A DNA stretch of 6,127 nt from positions 1 to 6,127 of the forward strand of contig JAAURO010000114.1 in the NCBI GenBank assembly GCA_012032215.1, read 5' to 3'. The DNA comes from Limnobacter sp. Its GTDB lineage: Bacteria; Pseudomonadota; Gammaproteobacteria; Burkholderiales; Burkholderiaceae_B. This document shows positions 1-4,869 of the stretch, piece after piece (position 1 is the stretch's first letter; every line of letters begins with the position of its first letter). Under the pieces are notes generated by a model. That model ran no database searches. It was given only the letters and a program-made list of their open reading frames with translations, and had not been told where the DNA came from. Both the position numbers and the translations under genes were made by a program.

Positions 1-253
1 AATGCCCCCATGCAAGGCACTCGGCCGACCTCATAAAACTGGCCATGATTGCACTTTCGAAATGGCTGAAAGACGAAAATTACGCACGAAAATGATTATG
101 CAGGTGCACGATGAAGTGGTGTTTGAAGTGCCAGAAGCCGAACTGGAACAGGTGCAGCAACAAGCCGCCCGCATTATGAGCAGCGTTGCCCCACTGCGCG
201 TACCCCTGGAAGTGGGGTGCGGCGTGGGCAACAACTGGGAAGAGGCGCACTGA
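1..253 (+). pseudogene. polA: DNA polymerase I, C-terminal end (partial, frame disrupted)
   Basis: This is the C-terminal end of the polymerase domain of DNA polymerase I, which acts in replication and repair. Three frames must be joined to read it. Bases 1-21 give NAPMQGT. From base 24 another frame gives ADLIKLAMIALSKWLKDE. From base 77 a third frame gives KLRTKMIMQVHDE and runs to the TGA at 251-253, ending NWEEAH. Each junction is explained by one missing base: a G near 21-22 (ACT-GCG-GCC expected) and an A in the A-run at 76-79. Palm motif C (VHDE) is intact, with the catalytic Asp at 110-112. The gene starts outside the window. It converges on the unknown gene that ends at 277. Two indels about 55 bases apart in a normally essential gene suggest either sequencing error or a non-functional copy. 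The family identification is secure; functional status is not. Confidence 0.9.
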
Positions 254-270
254 GATACAAAATCAGGTGG
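150..270 (+). repeat. Direct repeat, polA 3' end, left copy
   Basis: This 121-base segment recurs in the same orientation at 2353-2473, at an offset of 2203 bases. I find one mismatch, C at 190 versus T at 2393, which is a silent third-position change (GCC/GCT, Ala). The repeat covers the last 33 or so codons of polA, its stop codon and 17 bases beyond. It marks the left edge of the duplicated unit. Confidence 0.95.
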
Positions 271-278
271 TGATTTTT
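259..278. terminator. Possible bidirectional terminator between convergent genes
   Basis: AAAATCA (259-265) and TGATTTT (271-277) are perfect inverted repeats around the loop GGTGG, with T-rich sequence following on the plus strand and A-rich sequence before it. The element sits 5 bases after the polA stop and overlaps the stop codon of the convergent gene, a usual place for a shared terminator. The stem has only one G-C pair, so it would be weak. The counterpart near 2462-2478 keeps a shorter AAAATC/GGTTTT stem with one wobble pair. This is an inference from base pairing only. Confidence 0.35.
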
Positions 279-2169
279 ATTGTCTCTCGCGAGTTATACT
301 CCATTCTGCATTTGCCAGTTCTTCTGTCGAGGGTATATAGGTATTGGATGAACTTGAGATTGGTGCGAATATTCCTTCGGTTTGGCTATAACCATATTGT
401 GTGCTACCTGGTGTTCCGTCTGCTTTTGTGTAAGTGGCTGTATACACACGGTTTTTCACATCATTTGCAGTTTCGCCATTTAAACCATCGCTTCCATCTG
501 CAGTGCTGCCATATTTAGGGGTTCCGTCCTCACCCGTCCACCAATGGTAGGATTGGGAGGTGTCGCCAACCTCAACAGTAAGAACAGAGTGTCCATCCGG
601 AGTAACTATCGCCGAAATGTTGTCATTGGGGTCAAGGTCAGCAATTACTTTGTAAGTCTGAAAGCTAAGTCTGGTCTCTTCAGGCCTGATGCTATAGTCT
701 GAGTCAGTAAGTGTGCCATCTCCGTTGTCTGCGATCGGTCCACCAATGCCCCCAATACTATCGGAACCGGGTCTGCCAGTTGCCATCGTATGTAAACCAA
801 CAATCTTGTTGGTCGCCTTGTCGCGCACCACAACTACCGGCGGTTTCGCTGCGTCTGTTTCTACCGGGTCTATCACTTCAAACGTCAGGTTTTCTGTGGG
901 GCCATATCTATCGACAAGCGCTTGTTTTTGCGCATCTGTCGAGTTGGTCAATGCCTCCTGGCCTAGCTGTTGGGCGGGTGTTAGCTCAGTGGTAGCACTG
1001 GCACTGTTCGCCGCCATGCCAGGACCAGCCCCAGTGGACGCAGTAACCTGGCTGCGCTCAGTTTGTTCAACAGTGGTTGACTCACCAGTACCATCTGTTT
1101 TCGTTGCTGCACCATCGGCGGCGTACTGCATATGCACGGCTTGTCCGCCATCTGTGGGTGTGTAAGTTGCTGTTGCAATGTTAGTCTCATCGTCTACAGC
1201 AACCGTCAAATTAGAGATGGGATGGTTTTTGCCAAAATCCTTGACAGCGCCAACATCCTTGCGTGACAACTCTGAAAAGCTGACCTTTTTGTAACCACCC
1301 TCTCCATCTTCTTTGTAGAAGTTGGTAATTTTTCCTTCCGCATTCATAGAAACATAGAGATGGCTATCTGAACCGCCTTTTACCCTTTCAACGGTTTGGT
1401 CGGGTGGCACGTCTTTTCGAAGCTGTTCCAGCGCCGGGTCATCGCCAGTTGTGGTTGTGGTATCAGTTTGTGCAGAAGGGCCTTCAATACCAGCGGACTC
1501 TTGCCCACCAGCAGGGTGTTGGCCTGCCATATCTTCATCATCATGGGGTGCAGTAGCAGTATGGCTATCTTCCTCTACCGTATCAGTGCCAGGAGGTTTT
1601 TCGTCCATGGAATCCCGGGCTGTCGTATCTTCGTCTCCTGTGCTGGCCACCCCAGGCCCTGATTCTGTGCCATCTCGTGTATGGTGTCGTGAGCCGTTGG
1701 TTTTTTCGTCATAGGCCACCTTACTGGCCTGTTCATCAAACCCAGCGCCACCGTCATCAACCAGTGTTGCTTCTCCTGTCTGGTCATCGATGGTAATCAG
1801 GCCATTTTCATAAAACAGTTCCATCGTGCCAATGGTGGGGGTTTCTGGAATGCTGTCTGGGTCGTAACCTTGATCAATCAATTCCGCCCGGGCTGTGTCG
1901 TAATCCTCTTGACTCATGTAGAAGCCATGGTTTTCCAGCGTGCCGCCTTTTGGCGTGTGTGCAAACCCACCGTAGTAGTAAGTCTCTCCATCTTTCTCAA
2001 AAATGCCAACATTTTTTCCTTCGGGCTCCGATTTTATGCCGGACTCATCGACCCCTGCCCGCATAGGAATTTCTTTGACTTCATCGCTGTCATTAAAACT
2101 CCTATCCTTAGCACTGTCGAGAAAATTGTAGTTTGCAAGAACGGACGAAGAAGATGCGGCTACATTCAT
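277..2169 (-). CDS. Large acidic modular protein of unknown function (copy A)
   Basis: I do not recognise this 630-residue protein. The ATG at 2169 is chosen because AGGAG (2175-2179) lies 5 bases upstream. A GTG two codons earlier overlaps that ribosome site and is less likely. There is no signal peptide, no hydrophobic membrane segment and no cysteine. The N-terminus is Ser-rich (MNVAASSSSV). Comparison with copy B gives these parts: a conserved N-terminal module (about 24-170, with ETYYYGGF and MSQEDYDTAR); a variable Asp/Glu/Thr/Gly-rich linker (171-243); a middle module (244-350, with TATYTPTDGGQA); a block identical in DNA to copy B (about 358-386); a C-terminal module (about 425-545, with VVVVRDK and LSFQTYKVIADLDPND); and a private tail (546-630). 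Low-complexity acidic linkers and short beta-rich modules suit a secreted, surface or effector-like protein, but no secretion signal is identified. It converges on polA and has its own promoter region. Confidence 0.85.
   Translation of the reverse strand: MNVAASSSSVLANYNFLDSAKDRSFNDSDEVKEIPMRAGVDESGIKSEPEGKNVGIFEKDGETYYYGGFAHTPKGGTLENHGFYMSQEDYDTARAELIDQGYDPDSIPETPTIGTMELFYENGLITIDDQTGEATLVDDGGAGFDEQASKVAYDEKTNGSRHHTRDGTESGPGVASTGDEDTTARDSMDEKPPGTDTVEEDSHTATAPHDDEDMAGQHPAGGQESAGIEGPSAQTDTTTTTGDDPALEQLRKDVPPDQTVERVKGGSDSHLYVSMNAEGKITNFYKEDGEGGYKKVSFSELSRKDVGAVKDFGKNHPISNLTVAVDDETNIATATYTPTDGGQAVHMQYAADGAATKTDGTGESTTVEQTERSQVTASTGAGPGMAANSASATTELTPAQQLGQEALTNSTDAQKQALVDRYGPTENLTFEVIDPVETDAAKPPVVVVRDKATNKIVGLHTMATGRPGSDSIGGIGGPIADNGDGTLTDSDYSIRPEETRLSFQTYKVIADLDPNDNISAIVTPDGHSVLTVEVGDTSQSYHWWTGEDGTPKYGSTADGSDGLNGETANDVKNRVYTATYTKADGTPGSTQYGYSQTEGIFAPISSSSNTYIPSTEELANAEWSITRERQ
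1012..1100 (-). repeat. 89-bp block identical to copy B (left member)
   Basis: This stretch is identical base for base to 3506-3594. In copy A it encodes the segment from about TDGTGESTTVEQ to GAGPGMA, rich in Thr, Ser and Gly. The sequence on both sides is clearly diverged at protein and DNA level, so the perfect identity is local. It looks like a recent gene-conversion tract or a strongly constrained segment. Confidence 0.95.
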
Positions 2170-2340
2170 GGGCACTCCTGCTCTGGATAGCCAAAAGTGG
2201 ATTGGTCAAAACAATGAGAGAAAAATTAATTTTCTACCCCTCCTGTTTATTAAGTGTTAATAAAATAAAAAAAGTTCTTGTTTTTTTAAAAGAGAAATTT
2301 TTCTGTAACTATGTGGCTGGAAGCGGGGGTGGTTTGAGTA
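2170..2340 (-). promoter_or_regulatory. Promoter and leader region of copy A
   Basis: This AT-rich region precedes copy A. It shares its order of short blocks with the region upstream of copy B: CAGAAAAA, an AAATTTCT-type block, a GAACTT block, AATAAAC, and an AATTAAT run. The ribosome site AGGAG is at 2175-2179. Minus-strand AT-rich hexamers around 2255-2275 could serve as a -10 element, but I see no convincing -35 at proper spacing and assign no start site. Homology with the copy B leader fades after about 2335, just before the polA remnant begins. Confidence 0.5.
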
Positions 2341-2352
2341 ATAAGCAGGACG

Positions 2353-2456
2353 AGGTGCAGCAACAAGCCGCCCGCATTATGAGCAGCGTTGCTCCACTGC
2401 GCGTACCCCTGGAAGTGGGGTGCGGCGTGGGCAACAACTGGGAAGAGGCGCACTGA
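2353..2456 (+). pseudogene. polA: Truncated duplicate of polA 3' end
   Basis: This encodes only the last 33 or so residues of DNA polymerase I (VQQQAARIMSSVAPLRVPLE onward to NWEEAH, then TGA at 2454-2456). No polymerase sequence precedes it; the bases upstream belong to the copy A promoter region. It lacks the catalytic palm motif, which lies further upstream in polA, and cannot be a functional gene. An open frame continues upstream from it to 2133, but that is chance read-through of the promoter region. The fragment is the scar of the tandem duplication. Confidence 0.93.
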
Positions 2457-2473
2457 GATACAAAATCAGGTGG
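2353..2473 (+). repeat. Direct repeat, polA 3' end, right copy
   Basis: Same orientation as 150-270, matching at 120 of 121 bases. Similarity starts sharply at 2353 after unrelated promoter sequence and ends at 2473, where the left copy continues TGATTTTT and this copy continues TTTTTAC. The left boundary is the duplication junction. Confidence 0.95.
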
Positions 2474-2689
2474 TTTTTACTGGGCCTTGTCGTCACGAAT
2501 ATAGCGGAAAAAATGTAATATGGCATAGGCTCCCGGTTCTGCTTTCTTGCCCTGACGCTGTGGGGTGTGGCTCCCGGCTAAGGCGTTGCCCCAAACCCCG
2601 GCCGCCGAGCAAGTAAAGCGGCATTCAGAATGGGAGGGCAAAAAGCAACGATTCTTGGTGGTGTTTTCGGCTACACTCCTCCAGGGTGG
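2457..2689. other. Intergenic stretch of unclear origin, no convincing gene
   Basis: These 233 bases separate the polA remnant from the end of copy B. At the corresponding place in copy A the gap is only 23 bases. The nine-base word GGCTCCCGG occurs twice (2527-2535 and 2569-2577), and the segment includes a GC-rich patch near 2590-2610. A 43-codon minus-strand frame (2493-2624) has no recognisable product and no clear ribosome site. I see no transposase, terminal inverted repeats or RNA gene. It may be what remains of a lost copy B 3' end, or inserted DNA. Confidence 0.5.
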
Positions 2690-3505
2690 TCACGTTCGTG
2701 GATTTCCCGCGCATTTCGCTACAGGGTCTCCTAGCAATGGTATCCACTCCCCATTTTCTCCCCGCGTACGCATACCGGTTTCATACTGAACGTTGCCCTC
2801 TGAATCGATCCACCCGTGGTAGTTATCTTGTGTGTTTTCTCCATTAATTGTCACATACCAGTGATCTCTTCCGTCTACATCTCTTGACCTGGCAGTGGCT
2901 ATGTTGTCATTGTAATCAAGGTTTGAGATGATTTCGTAGGTTTCGAAACTCAGTCCAGTAGAATCTGGCCTCATCATGAAGCTTTGTTGACTGCCCAGAT
3001 TGCTACCAAGTTTTGCACCGTAACCTGCGTTTGTACCTTCTTCAAGGCTGTAAAGGCCAATAACATCACCCTGCTTATTGCGTACAACTACTATTTTTTC
3101 ATTTGCGGCTTCTACTGGGTTACCTGGTGTTGCTGCGGTGTTTATGACTTGGAAAGTTGCATCCGCAGGGATGCCATTGCTGGTTAGTCGGTCTGGGGGG
3201 GTGTTTGCCTTAACAAATCTACCTGCCTCATCTGGGCCTGCATTCATAAGGGCTTCTTTCTCGCCTTCTGCTAATTCATTGGGCTTGGCTCCACCAGCCT
3301 CATTAACTTTCAACCCGCCTTGTCCGTCTGGGATAACACGCATGTAACGTACTGTACCGTCTGCTTGTGTCTTCTCAACAAGAGCATCATGTTTTCCGTC
3401 GCCATCGGTATCGGTTTTCAGATCAATGGCGCGGTATTTGTTTCCGTCTCCATTTTTGGCAGCAACGAATTGATTGGCTGCACCCATTTCCTCGCTAGCG
3501 TTCAG

Positions 3506-3594
3506 CGCCATGCCAGGACCAGCCCCAGTGGACGCAGTAACCTGGCTGCGCTCAGTTTGTTCAACAGTGGTTGACTCACCAGTACCATCTGTTT
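3506..3594 (-). repeat. 89-bp block identical to copy A (right member)
   Basis: Identical to 1012-1100 at every base, in the same position and frame within the paralogous gene. In copy B the 65-residue insertion lies immediately downstream of this block in the protein, so the block also borders the largest structural difference between the copies. Confidence 0.95.
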
Positions 3595-3955
3595 GAGTGC
3601 CAGTCTTTTCCCCTGCGTTGTAGTGCATATCAATGGCTTGTCCGCCATTGGTGGGTGTGTAGGTGGCATCCACACTGCCGTTTTGGGCTATGGTAACGTC
3701 TAGATTGGAGGCGTCTCCTTTGGATTCAAGCATCACAACTTCTTGCCGAGTTAGACTGGAGAAGCCTACTTTTGTATAAGGTTTGCCATCTGGTGATGTT
3801 GAGGAGCTTCTGTAGAAATTGGCAAAATTTCCATTCACATCACGTGCCACATAAAGCTTGTCAGGCCCGCCTCCTGATATTTCTTCAACGGTTTGCCCTT
3901 CTGGTACATCGGCTTGAATTTGTTCAAGCACGGGGTCATCGCCAGTTGTGGTTGT

Positions 3956-4006
3956 GCCGGTGCCGGTGGTTTCGGTGCCGGTGGTTTCGGTGCCTGTGCC
4001 GGTGGT
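3956..4006 (-). repeat. 15-bp minisatellite in the copy B linker
   Basis: On the plus strand, GCCGGTGCCGGTGGT (3956-3970) is followed by TTCGGTGCCGGTGGT (3971-3985) and then a 21-base variant ending GTGCCGGTGGT (3986-4006). The unit encodes a Thr-Thr-Gly-Thr-Glu-like pentapeptide. Unit length is a multiple of three, so changes in copy number would lengthen or shorten the linker without breaking the frame. Copy A has no equivalent array in its linker. Confidence 0.8.
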
Positions 4007-4632
4007 ATCTTCTTGACCAGTAGGTTCAACCTGTTCTTCCTCATCACCTGCTCTAGCAAGGCCAGAGCCTTGATCCGACTCTGAACCGCCGTCCTGAATT
4101 GGCTCTTCGGTTACAGCATCTATTCCAGGCCCTGATTTCGTGCCATCCCGGGTGTGGTGTGTTTTACCGTCTGTTCTCCAATCATGGGCTACCTCATCCG
4201 CTTCTGATCAAACCCATCGCCGCCTTCATCAACCAGTGTTACTTTTCCATCCTCACCGATGTTGATCAAGCCGTTTTCATGCAGCAGTTCAATGCTGCCA
4301 ATGGTGGGTGTTTCGGCAATGGTGTCTGGGTCGTAACCTTGGGCAATCAATTTATTCCGGGCTGTGTCGTAATCTTCTTGACTCATGTAGAAACCATGAT
4401 TTTCCAGCGTGCCGCCTTCTGGCGTGTGTGTAAACCCACCGTAGTAGTAAGTTTCTCCATCTCGCTCAAAAGTGCCAACATTTTTTCCTTCGGGCTCCGA
4501 TTTTATGCCGGACTCATCGGCCCCTGCCCGCATAGGGATTTCTTTGACTTCATCGCTTTCATTATAGGTTCTATCCCCCTCGCTGCCGACGAAGTTACGG
4601 TGTCCTAGGGTTAGTGATACGCTCATGTTCAT

Positions 4633-4798
4633 TGGGTGCTCCCGCTGCGAATTGAATATTTGAAGAAAAGGCTGCCAAGATAGGCACTATGATTAATTAA
4701 AAAACTCCCTGATGTTTATTGAGTAAATATAAAAAGAAGGAAGTTCCTATAAAAAGAAGAAATTTCCTGTTTTTCTGCTAAATTCAGCTATGTTTTCC
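4633..4798 (-). promoter_or_regulatory. Promoter and leader region of copy B
   Basis: This AT-rich region lies upstream of copy B and is partly homologous to the copy A leader. It contains the ribosome site GGGAG (4639-4643) and the tandem 20-bp repeat at 4729-4768. TATATT, read on the minus strand near 4724-4730, is a possible -10 element. No good -35 is visible at 16-18 bases, so a standard housekeeping promoter is not demonstrated; an activator-dependent promoter would fit the repeats. Confidence 0.5.
4729..4768. repeat. Tandem 20-bp direct repeat upstream of copy B
   Basis: ATAAAAAGAAGGAAGTTCCT (4729-4748) is followed directly by ATAAAAAGAAGAAATTTCCT (4749-4768), identical at 18 of 20 bases. 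Each unit contains a small dyad (GGAAGTTCC and GAAATTTC). Copy A has two degenerate counterparts in the same place (about 2261-2279 and 2284-2303). Adjacent near-identical units with internal dyads, about two helical turns apart, are compatible with binding sites for a regulator, but no known operator is recognised. Confidence 0.75.
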
Positions 4799-4827
4799 GG
4801 GGTGAGGGGTGAACAGGGTGGCGAGGG
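4799..4827 (+). other. G-rich tract with quadruplex pattern
   Basis: On the plus strand four G-runs occur in succession: GGGG (4799-4802), GGGG (4806-4809), GGG (4816-4818) and GGG (4825-4827), with loops of 3, 6 and 6 bases. This fits the usual rule for a potential intramolecular G-quadruplex. It lies between the end of the EAL gene and the copy B promoter, and the plus strand is the template strand for those genes. Whether it folds is not known. Confidence 0.5.
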
Positions 4828-4857
4828 TGCCACTGACGTTCAGCAAACAGGTGGCAC
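4827..4857. other. Inverted repeat after the EAL gene
   Basis: GTGCCAC (4827-4833) and GTGGCAC (4851-4857) form a perfect 7-bp stem around a 17-base loop, just 3' of the EAL gene stop on the minus strand. There is no T-tract after it in the direction of transcription, so it is not a standard intrinsic terminator. It may limit read-through from the EAL gene into copy B, or it may be fortuitous. Confidence 0.3.
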
Positions 4858-4869
4858 AAAGGGAGTGGG

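Larger units (their letters stand above)
2690..4632 (-). pseudogene. Paralogue of the acidic modular protein (copy B), split by a frameshift
   Basis: This diverged duplicate of the 277-2169 gene would encode about 647 residues if one base were restored. The ATG at 4632 has GGGAG (4639-4643) 6 bases upstream. The first frame encodes 147 residues and stops at 4189-4191. The homologous frame resumes from about 4204 (reading EADEVAHD) and stays open to the TGA at 2690-2692. A missing G near 4204 (CAG-GAA read as CAGAA) explains the break. The N-terminal module is very close to copy A (ETYYYGGF, ENHGFYMSQEDYDTAR). The linker carries a Thr/Gly/Glu minisatellite. A 65-residue insertion relative to copy A includes DTDGDGKHD, resembling a calcium-binding loop. 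The tail is shorter and different and holds the only cysteine (KCAGNPRT). No signal peptide or membrane segment is visible. Function is unknown. The break could be a real inactivating mutation or a sequencing error. Confidence 0.82.

Noticed and set aside
713..1165. 150-codon plus-strand frame opposite copy A
   Set aside because: It is antisense to a well-supported gene whose homology to copy B lies in the minus-strand frame. No ribosome site or family resemblance supports it.
2190..2215. TTGACC / TATCCA as the copy A promoter
   Set aside because: The spacing on the minus strand is only 14 bases and the would-be -10 lies too close to the ribosome site.
2133..2456. 107-codon plus-strand frame ending in the polA tail
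   Set aside because: Its first two thirds are antisense to the copy A leader and promoter, and only the end is polA. It is a chance fusion created at the duplication junction.
2560..2600. Integron-type attC site in the GC-rich patch
   Set aside because: The core-like bases do not match both consensus ends and no integrase is present in the window.
2493..2624. 43-codon minus-strand frame after copy B
   Set aside because: There is no clear ribosome site, no recognisable sequence and no counterpart in copy A.
2474..2690. Insertion sequence as the cause of the duplication
   Set aside because: No transposase coding, terminal inverted repeats or target-site duplications can be seen; illegitimate or short-homology recombination suffices.
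4195..4215. Programmed ribosomal frameshift in copy B
   Set aside because: No slippery heptamer or clear downstream stem is visible at the break, and copy A is uninterrupted at the same place. A one-base deletion is simpler.
4099..4608. 169-codon plus-strand frame opposite the copy B N-terminus
   Set aside because: It mirrors the conserved minus-strand N-terminal module, and a similar shadow frame exists opposite copy A. The conservation is explained by the minus-strand gene.
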